From assembly GCF_900156575.1 (NCBI RefSeq), contig NZ_FTNY01000001.1, positions 310,001 to 374,000 on the forward strand: DNA of 64,000 nucleotides, given 5' to 3'. This DNA comes from Chryseobacterium shigense. GTDB taxonomy: Bacteria > Bacteroidota > Bacteroidia > Flavobacteriales > Weeksellaceae. Each line of letters begins with the position of its first letter. Within the stretch, counting starts at the first letter, position 1. The notes below the pieces were generated by a model, which saw nothing but the letters and a program-made list of their open reading frames with translations, was not told the DNA's origin and made no database searches. Of this stretch, positions 8,127 through 16,583 are shown one piece after another. The translations under genes and the position numbers were made by a program.

Positions 8127-10010
8127 TTATATTTCGTCAAGATCGATGTCTTCATTGCTTATTTTTACTACATATTCGATCCCGTCAATAGCTTTTGAAA
8201 TGATTTGGTTCCTAAGGATATTGGCCATATTTTCCCAGTATGCTCTTCCGTAAAAAGAATAGTTCATGGGAATAATTTCTACCTCCACAGTTCTTACAAA
8301 ACCTTCTTTCGGGCGGTTGCTGATCATGGTGCCTCTTCTTACTCTTACTTCTTTCACCTCATCTTTGAGGATCATTCTGCAATAGTTCTTTACATCTTCC
8401 AGCGAAATGATCTTATCTCTTGTAGTCAGGGCATATTTATAAGCCTGAATACTGTCTGTTCCTTTCTGCTCTTCAGAACCACCTATGGTTTCTGTAAGAA
8501 GGACCACAGTCTGAGACTTCAGCTGATTGGAAAGTTCTGTTCCCGGACGCATATGATTCGCCAGTGTACAATGGGTCACCCAGAAGGAAGCATACGTATG
8601 ATCCGTTTTTTCTACGGGCTCCATGATCACATAATTCAACTCCTGTCTTATATTTCTTTTGGCGTTGTTCACTTTCTGCACCATAGTTTTCATTTTGTCA
8701 GACATTTCGCTGAGTACGCCCTTAACATTATCTCTGTTTAAAAGTGAAAATGCAGCGATCTCATCTCTGGTCAGTTCCAATACATTGGCAATCATGTCTA
8801 CCGCATTTCTATTGGTAAAACGTTCCATTCCTCCTTTTCGTACCGTATACAGGCCTTTTTTAAGGTCATCAGCAGGAGTAAAAGGAATCTCGGTATATTT
8901 TCTTCCGTCACCATCCTGAACTTCATCCACATAGAGGAAATGTTCTCCTTCGTCTGTAACAAGAGGAATATTGTTTCCCATGATATCCAAACTGTATTCT
9001 GTTTTCTTCCAGCCTCTGTTGTAAATGGGAAAAGCATTCACGACAAATGAAAAATTATCCAGAATTTCAGCAGAAAACTGGGGTGGGAATTCGAAAGTAA
9101 GCCATAAATAACGCTTGTCTCCGATCTGTTTTCTGATATCTTCTTTTCCATCCAGAAAATCCAGGTTTTGTGGCAGTTTTCCAGGTTCTGAAAAGAGACT
9201 GCTTGAAAGTCCTGTGATTTCGATGAATTTATGGCGGTAAATACTTTTAATATCTTCAATGGCCTTATTTCGTATTGATTGCTCTTTGAACATCTGTTCA
9301 TATCCTTCAGGCTGGCTGTTCGTAAGATAGCTTAATCCTTCTCTTACAAACAAAGGATTTCCATTACTGCTTACTGTAATATAAGGAAGTAGTTTATAGA
9401 CAAAGTCCATATGTTCAAAAGCAGGATTTGAACAAAATATACTGAGGTATTTAGGGAAACTTTCGCTGGTATATCTGCTGACATCCACTCCTATTGTCAC
9501 CTTTCTGTAATCTTCCGATTTTCCCTGGAATCTGGCTACAGGTATTTTATTCAGCCTGTCATCTATGCTGTAACAGGTATTTCCTACAAACATTACTGCA
9601 GTCTGTACCTTATTGATCCGTACATTTCCTACCGGCGTAAAAGGAATATTCAACTGTTTGTCTGATTCCGATTTCACTGTAGAGGTCATTTGCTTACGGA
9701 AAAAGAATTCGGTATGCTCCAACAGGACTTCCGAAGATTCATAGGGCAGCGTAAAAGCAACTGCGTGCGCCGGGATCGGATGAGTGTAAATGGAAGGGGT
9801 CAGAAGTTTTGCCAGCTTTTCAAGGATCCTTGCATTAACGGTCTGGATCTCGTTATTGGCCTTAAAGACTTCCGTACTGAACGCGTCTATCAGTAATTTT
9901 ACAAAGGGATCCAGAGATTGCGGGCTTTTCAGTCCCCATACTTTCGTAGCGTTCTGAAGCATTCTTGCCTTTACGGATTCTTTGGAATATATATTTTGAT
10001 CTAAGTTCAT
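8127..10010 (-). CDS. tssF: Type VI secretion baseplate subunit TssF
   Basis: A 627-residue cytoplasmic protein matching the TssF (VasA-type) family in length and layout. The N-terminus (NIYSKESVKARMLQNA, then SLDPFVKLLIDAFSTEV and ARILEKLAKLLTP) is characteristic of Bacteroidetes TssF: it starts with NIYSKE and then the helix that binds other baseplate wedges. The C-terminal part contains SLEDVKNYCRMILKDEVKEV and VRRGTMIS. TssF with TssE, TssG and TssK builds the baseplate on which the contractile sheath assembles. tssE is upstream with a 25-base gap. No tssG follows, which is unusual. Confidence 0.88.
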   Translation of the reverse strand: MNLDQNIYSKESVKARMLQNATKVWGLKSPQSLDPFVKLLIDAFSTEVFKANNEIQTVNARILEKLAKLLTPSIYTHPIPAHAVAFTLPYESSEVLLEHTEFFFRKQMTSTVKSESDKQLNIPFTPVGNVRINKVQTAVMFVGNTCYSIDDRLNKIPVARFQGKSEDYRKVTIGVDVSRYTSESFPKYLSIFCSNPAFEHMDFVYKLLPYITVSSNGNPLFVREGLSYLTNSQPEGYEQMFKEQSIRNKAIEDIKSIYRHKFIEITGLSSSLFSEPGKLPQNLDFLDGKEDIRKQIGDKRYLWLTFEFPPQFSAEILDNFSFVVNAFPIYNRGWKKTEYSLDIMGNNIPLVTDEGEHFLYVDEVQDGDGRKYTEIPFTPADDLKKGLYTVRKGGMERFTNRNAVDMIANVLELTRDEIAAFSLLNRDNVKGVLSEMSDKMKTMVQKVNNAKRNIRQELNYVIMEPVEKTDHTYASFWVTHCTLANHMRPGTELSNQLKSQTVVLLTETIGGSEEQKGTDSIQAYKYALTTRDKIISLEDVKNYCRMILKDEVKEVRVRRGTMISNRPKEGFVRTVEVEIIPMNYSFYGRAYWENMANILRNQIISKAIDGIEYVVKISNEDIDLDEI

Positions 10011-10035
10011 AAATTTTTCTTGCTGTTAAAAACAT

Positions 10036-10476
10036 TTAGTCAATAGACATCGGACTTAAAAATAATTCTGTAGAAAAGCTGAAACGCTCTCCCGTTGCCT
10101 CCATTTTTGCATTGATGGCAATTCTTACTTTCTTTTTGATTTCTGTGTGTTCTTTGGTATCGTAGCTGTGCTCTACAAATTGAATGTGGGCATCAACCTG
10201 TGCCTGTACGATCCGTGGCTCATATTCCTGAATCTGCCTTCTCAGGCTTTTGATGAAAACGCTTTCCCATACGGCACTGGTAACTCCGTTATCGAATTCC
10301 AGACTCCAGACATCGTTTCCATAGTTATCATCATATCGGTTCTCCCCTTTTTTAGTGGTGATCAGCAACATGATATTGTGCGCAATGCTTTCGCCCATGT
10401 CGCAGATATCAATGCTCCCGCCTTCTGTCATGAGTGTTGAAGGTACAAAAGGCATTCTGTAATTTGGTGTATCCAT
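10036..10476 (-). CDS. tssE: Type VI secretion baseplate subunit TssE (gp25-like)
   Basis: A 146-residue protein of the GPW/gp25 family. Visible family features are GESIAHNIMLLITTKKGENRY, then the EFDNGVTSAVWESVFIKSLRRQIQEYEPRI segment around residues 58-90, and a closing sheet ending in LFLSPMSID. gp25/TssE starts sheath polymerisation at the baseplate. It is the first gene of the operon with tssF and the lipoprotein. Flanking genes (APC transporter and uvrA) are unrelated, so the other core T6SS genes, if present, must lie elsewhere in the genome. Confidence 0.85.
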   Translation of the reverse strand: MDTPNYRMPFVPSTLMTEGGSIDICDMGESIAHNIMLLITTKKGENRYDDNYGNDVWSLEFDNGVTSAVWESVFIKSLRRQIQEYEPRIVQAQVDAHIQFVEHSYDTKEHTEIKKKVRIAINAKMEATGERFSFSTELFLSPMSID

Positions 10477-10585
10477 AGTCAGCTTCTTATTTTTACTTCA
10501 TGGTCTAGTTTACTTAAAAAGAACTACCAAAATACACATTTTCATGAAATAAACAGGAAAAGACCTCAAAAATATTATCAAAAAT

Positions 10586-10615
10586 GAGAGCTCCCAGAAT
10601 CGTCCGGAAGCCCTC
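10586..10615 (-). terminator. Terminator of the APC transporter gene
   Basis: Ten-pair stem with two G-U wobbles around a ten-base loop, followed on the minus strand by ATTTTTGATAATATTTTT; 30 bases after the stop. Confidence 0.6.
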
Positions 10616-10644
10616 AAGTATTATAAATATGGTGAAATTTTAGC

Positions 10645-12066
10645 TTATTGACCAGTGTGTTTTTTTCTGTTAATAAAATAATAGACCGGAAGTCCAAGCA
10701 GGACCATTACAAATCCAGGCCATGTGTATTGCTGTTTGTAGATCAGAAGCAACACGCAAAATCCTGTTCCGATCAGAAGGTAGATAACAGGAGTTACCGG
10801 ATACAACCATGTTTTGTAAGGTCTTTCCAGTTCCGGTTTTTTAAACCTTAAATAAATAACTCCGAAAACAGTGATCATATAAAATAAAACAATCACAAAA
10901 GAAATCATATCCAGAAGATTACCATATTGCCCGCTCAGACAAAGCAACGAAGCCCAGATTCCCTGCATCCACAACGCATTTTCAGGAACCTCATTTTTGT
11001 TATTCTTCTCCGCCGAATTGAAAAACATTCCGTCTTTCGCCATAGTCTGAAATACTCTTGCTCCAGCCAGGATAAGTCCGTTGTTGCATCCGAACGTGGA
11101 CACCATCACAAGAACTGCAATGATAACAGTCCCTGCACTTCCAAAGATATTCTGTGACGCAGCCACTGCTACCCTGTCATTGGTAGCAAAAGCAATACTG
11201 TCTCTGTCTAAAGCGTTTAAGTATACATAATTCACCGCCAAATACAGAATCATCACTGCTGATGTTCCATAGATCATTGATTTAACAATATTTTTTTTTG
11301 GATTTTCCACTTCTCCGGAAACGAATGTAACACTTTCCCAAGCGACAGAGCTGAAAACAGATCCTACCATGGCAGCAGCAATACCTCCAAGTAGAGTCAT
11401 TCCACCAATTGGCTCCCATCCTTCTTTAAGGAAATTACCACTGATGTCCTTTTTTAAATTATTAAATGAATCAGATCCGAGACTGAAGTTTTCAGACAGA
11501 TGGGAGAGATCAACCAGAATAAATCCGGCTGCTATCAAACCTAATAAAGCAATGATCTTTGAACCCGTAAATACATTCTGAAGCAGTTTTCCACTCTGAA
11601 CACCTCTTGTATTGATATAAGTAAGTAAAAGGATAACGGCTATTGCCAGAATCTGTATCCATGTAATTTTAAATTCTCCACTCTGGAAAAGCGGTGCAGC
11701 ATCATTCAATGAGGGAACAAGGTACGCCGTAAATTTACCGAAAGCCATCGCTACTGCTGCGATAGTTCCAGTCTGGATTACTGTAAACAGTCCCCAACCA
11801 TAAAGGAATCCCATCTTTTTACCAAAAATCTCTTTGAGATAAGTGTATTGTCCGCCTGCCTTTGGAAACAGTGCTGAAAGTTCTCCATAGCTGATTGCTG
11901 CGGCTACAGTCATTATTCCCGTAATGACCCAAACGATGACCAGCCAGAAACCGGATCCCAGATTCCGCATCATATCGGCACTTACAATAAATATCCCACT
12001 TCCAATCATAGAGCCCATTACCAGCATAATGGCATCCCAAAGTTTCAGTTTTTTCTGCATAGTCAA
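10645..12066 (-). CDS. APC family amino acid permease
   Basis: A 473-residue inner-membrane transporter with about twelve hydrophobic segments. The GSMIGSGIFIVSADM motif near residue 20 is the unwound helix 1 where APC transporters bind the substrate amino group; SSVAWESVTFVSGEVENPKKNI near residue 260 is the matching helix 6 region, and ELERPYKTWLYPVTP follows helix 10. The pattern fits the LAT/SteT-like exchanger group. Substrate is not predictable. The second Met (12060) is an alternative start. It is separate from the tssEF operon by its own terminator. Confidence 0.9.
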   Translation of the reverse strand: MTMQKKLKLWDAIMLVMGSMIGSGIFIVSADMMRNLGSGFWLVIVWVITGIMTVAAAISYGELSALFPKAGGQYTYLKEIFGKKMGFLYGWGLFTVIQTGTIAAVAMAFGKFTAYLVPSLNDAAPLFQSGEFKITWIQILAIAVILLLTYINTRGVQSGKLLQNVFTGSKIIALLGLIAAGFILVDLSHLSENFSLGSDSFNNLKKDISGNFLKEGWEPIGGMTLLGGIAAAMVGSVFSSVAWESVTFVSGEVENPKKNIVKSMIYGTSAVMILYLAVNYVYLNALDRDSIAFATNDRVAVAASQNIFGSAGTVIIAVLVMVSTFGCNNGLILAGARVFQTMAKDGMFFNSAEKNNKNEVPENALWMQGIWASLLCLSGQYGNLLDMISFVIVLFYMITVFGVIYLRFKKPELERPYKTWLYPVTPVIYLLIGTGFCVLLLIYKQQYTWPGFVMVLLGLPVYYFINRKKHTGQ

Positions 12067-12076
12067 GTATAGACGT

Positions 12077-12084
12077 CAAATATA
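12077..12084 (-). promoter_or_regulatory. Candidate -7 element for the APC permease
   Basis: TATATTTG on the minus strand matches TAnnTTTG; it lies only ten bases before the first ATG, which slightly favours the second Met as the start. Confidence 0.35.
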
Positions 12085-12180
12085 AACAAATCTGTCATTC
12101 ATTTTGAAATTTGTTTAAAATTTACAGCACCACCTGTTTTTTATCAACTTATTACCGAATTATTATTCAATTTTAATTAG

Positions 12181-12188
12181 TACTTTTG
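12181..12188 (+). promoter_or_regulatory. Candidate -7 element for the DUF4920 gene
   Basis: TACTTTTG matches TAnnTTTG. It would give a very short leader before the ATG at 12204. No clear -33 TTTG. Confidence 0.3.
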
Positions 12189-12203
12189 AAAAAAATATTA
12201 AAA

Positions 12204-12719
12204 ATGAAATTCAAGGCTATATTATTTGCAGCAGCTGTAAGTATTTCTACTTTAGCTTTTGCACAGGAGACCTCACAGAAAAAATTTGGACCACCGGCAG
12301 GAAATGCTGTTGTAGGTGATACTTACGGATCAGGAGTGGTTTCAACTTCAGAATCAAAGGCCATTACAGTAGATAAGCTGAGCAAGAAACTAAAAAAAGA
12401 CAACAAAAAAGTAGAAGGCGTAGCAGTGAAAGGAAAAGTAACCGATGTATGTGAGAAAAAAGGATGCTGGCTAACCATCCAGACTGAAGATAATTCTCAG
12501 TTTTTCGTAAAAATGAAAGACTATGCATTCTTTGTACCTACCGCTTTAAAAGGTAAGACAGTCGTACTGGAAGGAACAGCAGAAAGAAAAGTGACTTCTA
12601 TAGATGAGCAGAAACATTATGCGGAAGATGCCAAAAAACCTCAGGCCGAAATTGATGCCATTACCTCTCCTAAAGAAGAGATCAGGTTTGTAGCCAATGG
12701 AATCAAAGTAGTGAACTAG
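12204..12719 (+). CDS. DUF4920 family exported protein
   Basis: A 171-residue protein with a Sec signal peptide (MKFKAILFAA to about residue 20, cleavage before QETS). The mature domain has the OB-like repeat VEGVAVKGKVTDVCEKKGCW and a final EIRFVANGIKVV strand; Cys83 and Cys88 in CEKKGCW are the family's conserved pair and could bind metal or form a disulfide. I chose the ATG at 12204: a longer frame from a TTG at 12186 would place that TTG inside a TACTTTTG promoter-like box and spoil the signal peptide. Function unknown; likely periplasmic. A very strong terminator follows. Confidence 0.8.
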   Translation: MKFKAILFAAAVSISTLAFAQETSQKKFGPPAGNAVVGDTYGSGVVSTSESKAITVDKLSKKLKKDNKKVEGVAVKGKVTDVCEKKGCWLTIQTEDNSQFFVKMKDYAFFVPTALKGKTVVLEGTAERKVTSIDEQKHYAEDAKKPQAEIDAITSPKEEIRFVANGIKVVN

Positions 12720-12735
12720 TCTTTTAAAAATAAAT

Positions 12736-12770
12736 AACGTCCTCAAAAAGTAGTACTTTTTGAGGACGTT
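12736..12770. terminator. Bidirectional terminator
   Basis: Sixteen-pair stem with a three-base loop (AACGTCCTCAAAAAGT with its complement) between the convergent DUF4920 and M14 peptidase genes. Confidence 0.85.
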
Positions 12771-12793
12771 TTGTTTATGTATATTAATACCAT

Positions 12794-13903
12794 CTAATCT
12801 TCTATTGTAAATTCTGCCTGGGCATCCAGCTTGGGATACTTAGTAGCAGCGATAAACTTCTTCCCTGTACAGTCCACTTCAAGCCAACCTTTTTTACCTT
12901 TTACATCTCCTACTTCCATCACAAACGGAACGAAAGATATCTCATCTTTTCCTTCTTCTATCATTTCGCGGTACTGAATCGCAACATCCAGAATACATTC
13001 ATGATCCGTGTTCAATTTTACATTCCTGTAAATAATATCATAATGCGTTTCCTGGTTCTCCGGAATTTCAAGATACTTTTCCCAGCCTTCAATATCTGAA
13101 GCCAATTCACTGATGGCTTTCAATGCATAATATAATGCAACAGTGTAATACTTTCTGGTCCCCTTTCTTGTATAGTCATCTACAAAATGACCACCTTCAA
13201 ATAAAATAGTGGGCATTCCTGCCTTAATAAAATTATCTCCTGTAGAGGTTGGATAAAACTCATCAGAATATCTTCCGATCTGATTGGGAATTAATTCTTT
13301 TAAGTTTTCATATACCCTTCCTATGACAGCCATACATTTTTTTCTGTTTTCCGTCACTGTACGTTCTACATTTTCTGACGGAGCCAGAAAAGAAAGCGTC
13401 GCCGGATGGATCCCGTCTGTGGTGAAAATGGTTCTCTGCTCATGCAGATTTAACGCATAGTCGTATGTATCTGAAGCCACCGCCTTTTTAAGAAATTTAA
13501 TCTCCTTACTGGACTCATTATGGAAATCTCTATTCAGATCAATCTCTGCCGCATTAAGCCTTGTCCATCTTTCCGATCCATCAGGATTGAGCATGAAAAT
13601 AAAATCCAGCCTGACCTTACTGAAAAGATCTTCTTTCATTTCCGGAGCTTTATTCAAAGTTTCAAGCAGATCGAGCATCGCATGCGTAGCGTTTGATTCG
13701 TTACCATGCATTTGTGACCAGGCAAGAACTTTAATAGTTCCTGTTCCGATGCTTAACTGAAAAATGGGTTTATCTAAATATGATCTTCCAATCTCCTGAA
13801 TGTAACCGCCGAGATTGGCCTGTAAGTAAGAAAATAATTTTTCAGGAGAAATATAGCGGTTTAAGAAATTAGGGTTTGGAATATAGAGCTGTTCAAAATT
13901 CAT
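12794..13903 (-). CDS. M14 family zinc carboxypeptidase
   Basis: A 369-residue metallopeptidase. Zinc ligands are His66 and Glu69 in MHGNES (HxxE) and His154 in LNLHEQRT; NPDGSER (106-112) and LNRDF (123-127) supply the substrate-binding Asn/Arg pair typical of M14. FEGGHF is near the expected position of the catalytic Glu. There is no signal peptide when the start is placed at MNFEQLY; the longer frame adds an unlikely 20 residues from AT-rich DNA. A cytoplasmic or T9SS-independent peptidase that trims C-terminal residues is implied. It faces the convergent DUF4920 gene and lies beside a long gene-free region. Confidence 0.88.
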   Translation of the reverse strand: MNFEQLYIPNPNFLNRYISPEKLFSYLQANLGGYIQEIGRSYLDKPIFQLSIGTGTIKVLAWSQMHGNESNATHAMLDLLETLNKAPEMKEDLFSKVRLDFIFMLNPDGSERWTRLNAAEIDLNRDFHNESSKEIKFLKKAVASDTYDYALNLHEQRTIFTTDGIHPATLSFLAPSENVERTVTENRKKCMAVIGRVYENLKELIPNQIGRYSDEFYPTSTGDNFIKAGMPTILFEGGHFVDDYTRKGTRKYYTVALYYALKAISELASDIEGWEKYLEIPENQETHYDIIYRNVKLNTDHECILDVAIQYREMIEEGKDEISFVPFVMEVGDVKGKKGWLEVDCTGKKFIAATKYPKLDAQAEFTIED

Positions 13904-14001
13904 TATCAATAATTTACAAGAGTCAAATTTAATGATTTTTATACAAAAACAGACAGTTAACATTTGTAACTGAGCTAAACATCACACGCTGCCATTTTGT
14001 C

Positions 14002-14010
14002 TGTGGATAA
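14002..14010 (-). other. DnaA-box match
   Basis: TGTGGATAA is the exact complement of the consensus DnaA box TTATCCACA. Single-mismatch copies are at 14164-14172 and 14512-14520. Three boxes in 500 AT-rich bases is weak evidence for a DnaA-binding region. Confidence 0.35.
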
Positions 14011-14190
14011 AATTGTTAATTGAACGAAGTATAAATCCATAATTACAATAATCATTAAATCAGATACTTACAAAGTTTATATCAATTATATTCACAACAT
14101 TACTTTAACGTCATAAAAGCCTGTATATCGATAAATAAGTATAATATAATTAAACAACCTAAATGTGGAAAACTTCGTCTTTTTCAATTG

Positions 14191-14723
14191 CATACAAATG
14201 TAAAATGCAATTTTTAACCATTTAACGCTGAATTTCAGAGAGATTTAAAGTTAAAAAAAGAACTCATATGAATTCATAGAATGGGCATTTATCAATAAAA
14301 TAAAAACTACATGGTTATAGCACAACAGCCTTATAATCAACCAAATATTCTATTATTTACTTTTGTATACAGAGTTAAAGTACCCTTTCCCGTTTATATT
14401 AGCCTATTATCAGAATAAAAACAAAAAATTTACAATTTACATTTGAAAACAACTGTAATTAATTGATTTTATGGTATTTATCGTTTGTCATTTATCTCCA
14501 TGGGTGTCTACTTATCAACATACTGCTTAATCATTTGATTTAAAGGAATAGTTAACATAAAATTATAGTTTACTTAGTTAAATAGACAGAAAACAAAAGA
14601 AACAATTGTATAAAAATCTATCTGTTAAGTAATTAAACACCATTTACAATTGTATACAAGTGAAACAAACATGATTTACTTTTGTAATTTGTTTTTGTAA
14701 ACTATATTATTTACATTTGTAAA
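14191..14723. repeat. Array of seven TTTACA-N2-TGTAAA-like operator sites
   Basis: Sites at 14191-14204, 14356-14369, 14436-14449, 14599-14612, 14643-14656, 14675-14688 and 14710-14723. The last is a perfect palindrome (TTTACATTTGTAAA); the others differ by one to three bases. The three nearest the gene are 35 and 32 bases apart centre to centre, about three helical turns. The perfect site covers the -7 element of the XRE regulator, as an autorepressor site would. Part of the motif coincides with the TAnnTTTG promoter consensus, so some members could be promoters only. Confidence 0.55.
14688..14719 (+). promoter_or_regulatory. Promoter of the XRE regulator
   Basis: -33 TTTG at 14688-14691 and -7 TACATTTG at 14712-14719 with a 20-base gap, leaving a leader of about 18 bases before the ATG at 14744. 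The -7 box is embedded in the perfect palindrome at 14710-14723. Confidence 0.5.
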
Positions 14724-14743
14724 ACAATTGACAACTTATTCTT

Positions 14744-15280
14744 ATGAGTTTAAACGAAAGAATTTCCAAAGTTATAGAGTATTCCAATCTGAGTTCTTCT
14801 GAGTTTGCAGATGAGATCGATGTACAGCGCTCTTCCATTTCCCATATTACTTCCGGAAGAAACAAACCGTCTCTGGAATTTATTATCAAGATAAAATCCC
14901 GTTTCCCTGAACTTCTTTGGGACTGGCTGGTTACTGGTGAAGGGGAAATGCTGAAATCAGAATTACCGGAAGTGGAATCTTCTCCGGAAGAGAAAACAGA
15001 TGATGAGAAAGGAAGACCTACTCCTCTGCCCGATCTATTTACCATGATGAAGGATGATGAAGATTTTGGAGCAGAAGAGGAAATTGAATCCTTAAAAGAG
15101 AGTCCACGAGAATCGTTTATACCGCCTCCTTATAAGACCCAGAAAAATATATCCGATTCTCAGCGATTAGAAAAATCCAATAATGAAATAATAAGTCAAG
15201 TAATTGGTAATCAATCTAATAAAATAAAAAGGATTGTTCTTTTCTATGAGAACGGAAAATTCGAAAGTTTTGAACCATAA
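14744..15280 (+). CDS. XRE-type helix-turn-helix regulator
   Basis: A 178-residue DNA-binding protein. Residues 1-65 form a Cro/CI-like domain: FADEIDVQRSSISHITSGRNKPS is helix 2, turn and recognition helix, then FIIKIKSRFPELLWDWLVTGEG. The middle (about 70-125) is acidic and low complexity, and the end has a short amphipathic helix that could mediate dimerisation. There is no S24 peptidase domain, so it is not a LexA-type self-cleaving repressor. Its promoter is overlapped by a perfect palindrome and preceded by similar sites, which suggests autoregulation. Target genes other than itself are not indicated. Confidence 0.85.
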   Translation: MSLNERISKVIEYSNLSSSEFADEIDVQRSSISHITSGRNKPSLEFIIKIKSRFPELLWDWLVTGEGEMLKSELPEVESSPEEKTDDEKGRPTPLPDLFTMMKDDEDFGAEEEIESLKESPRESFIPPPYKTQKNISDSQRLEKSNNEIISQVIGNQSNKIKRIVLFYENGKFESFEP

Positions 15281-15284
15281 AAAA

Positions 15285-15307
15285 CCTGGCCAAAGAAAAT
15301 GGCCAGG
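15285..15307. terminator. Terminator between the XRE gene and the T9SS cargo gene
   Basis: CCTGGCCA/TGGCCAGG stem with a seven-base loop; A-runs on both sides supply T-runs mainly for the minus-strand gene. Confidence 0.7.
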
Positions 15308-15337
15308 ATAAAAAATATTTGAAGAAGAAAACTAAAG

Positions 15338-16357
15338 CTATTGCTTTATTAATTTTGTCATTTTTGTAAGCCCGCCTTCATTCTTTATTTTCAGAATGTA
15401 GTTGCCTTTCGGCAGATCAGAAACATTGTATTCTTCGGAACCTTTCAATGTTTTTACCAACTTCCCGGAAGCATCTATAATTTCCACGCTGCTTATTTTA
15501 AGTTTTTCAGGATTATTAATTCTGAAATTTTCTTTTGTCGGATTAGGATACACCTGAACTCTGTTGTCATATTGCATCGTCTCCTGCGTACCCAGCGTAA
15601 TTGCTGTAAATGTAATCACAAATGGCATATCCAAAGGATAATCCGGAGCGGCGGCAGGGTTTCCTAAATCTACAATAGGTACCCAAGTGCCTAAAACAGC
15701 ATCAAACTGTTTAGCATTATAAGCAGGAAGTCCTCTGTTTCCAACAATTGTAACCGGTGGTAAAAAGCCAGCATTGGCAGCCACTACATTTTGCAGCTGA
15801 TATTTCACCCAATAGGTTCCTGCACCTAAAGTCTTAGGAGTACTTGCTGTAACTTTCCATATCTTTCTTATAGTGGTAGGTACCGCAACAGCCGGTACCG
15901 CAGTATTTCCTGTTCTGTACATATTGGCATCTGCTCCAGCACTGAATCTGTTGGTGGTATCATCTCCATATACACTTACAGCCCCCGCTACAGAAGGGTC
16001 TGAGCTGAAAATATTCACCCTCACTGTATTAAAAGGAGCAGTTGTTCCCGCATAATTGGTTTGATAGGCAAAGAAATCAATAGTAGAAATCTGCCATGTA
16101 GATCCAACAGGAATTGTAAAGTCATCAGCAATAAAAAAACTTGCTGTTGCCGAACTGAAAGTCCCACCCAATCCCAAGCTGGTATTGGATTCTGTAGTAT
16201 TTCCGGTATTATTCTGAAGTTCAGACCAAGTATAGCCAGCAGGTGCTGCAGTACCGCCCTTAGTGGTTGCGCCTGTACTTAAACCTCCATTATTGTAGGT
16301 TTGGGAGAGGATAAAGTTAACCGCCATCAAGGCAGCAACGAGTAATGTTTTTTTCAT
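15338..16357 (-). CDS. Secreted protein with T9SS type A sorting domain
   Basis: A 339-residue exported protein: signal peptide (MKKTLLVAALMAVNFILS), a beta-rich Thr/Ala/Gly body, and a C-terminal sorting domain starting near VYPNPTKENF and ending MTKLIKQ. T9SS exports such proteins across the outer membrane and anchors or releases them. The body contains FFIADDFTIPVGSTWQI and resembles jelly-roll modules found in other Chryseobacterium surface proteins, but I recognise no catalytic motif. Its role is unknown, probably adhesive or structural. It is monocistronic. Confidence 0.82.
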   Translation of the reverse strand: MKKTLLVAALMAVNFILSQTYNNGGLSTGATTKGGTAAPAGYTWSELQNNTGNTTESNTSLGLGGTFSSATASFFIADDFTIPVGSTWQISTIDFFAYQTNYAGTTAPFNTVRVNIFSSDPSVAGAVSVYGDDTTNRFSAGADANMYRTGNTAVPAVAVPTTIRKIWKVTASTPKTLGAGTYWVKYQLQNVVAANAGFLPPVTIVGNRGLPAYNAKQFDAVLGTWVPIVDLGNPAAAPDYPLDMPFVITFTAITLGTQETMQYDNRVQVYPNPTKENFRINNPEKLKISSVEIIDASGKLVKTLKGSEEYNVSDLPKGNYILKIKNEGGLTKMTKLIKQ

Positions 16358-16539
16358 GTATTAGTTTTTTATGGTTTAATCAAATATAGAAAATAATAAT
16401 AAAATAAACAATAAAAAGTTAATAATTTTAAAACATACGTAACATAAAGTTAATTTTACAAAATTATCAATAATAGAATAAGACTATTGAAATGGATAAC
16501 GAACAGTACTTTTTCCTATAAATATATCCCACAAAAAAA

Positions 16540-16559
16540 GACCTGCATTACTGCAGGTC
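16540..16559 (-). terminator. Terminator of the proline dehydrogenase gene
   Basis: GACCTGCA/TGCAGGTC stem with a TTAC loop followed on the minus strand by TTTTTTTGT, 24 bases past the stop. Confidence 0.8.
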
Positions 16560-16583
16560 AGTTCTATTTATAAGAGGATATTC

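Larger units (their letters stand above)
13904..14743. other. 840-base gene-free region upstream of the XRE regulator
   Basis: Very AT-rich and without a credible gene on either strand. It separates the divergent M14 peptidase and XRE regulator genes. It contains one exact DnaA-box match (TGTGGATAA, 14002-14010), two one-mismatch versions (14164-14172 and 14512-14520), and seven TTTACA-N2-TGTAAA-like palindromes, the last of which overlaps the regulator's promoter. Confidence 0.7.

Noticed and set aside
12186..12203. TTG start giving a six-residue longer DUF4920 protein
   Set aside because: The TTG is part of a TACTTTTG promoter-like box, and the ATG at 12204 gives a clean signal peptide.
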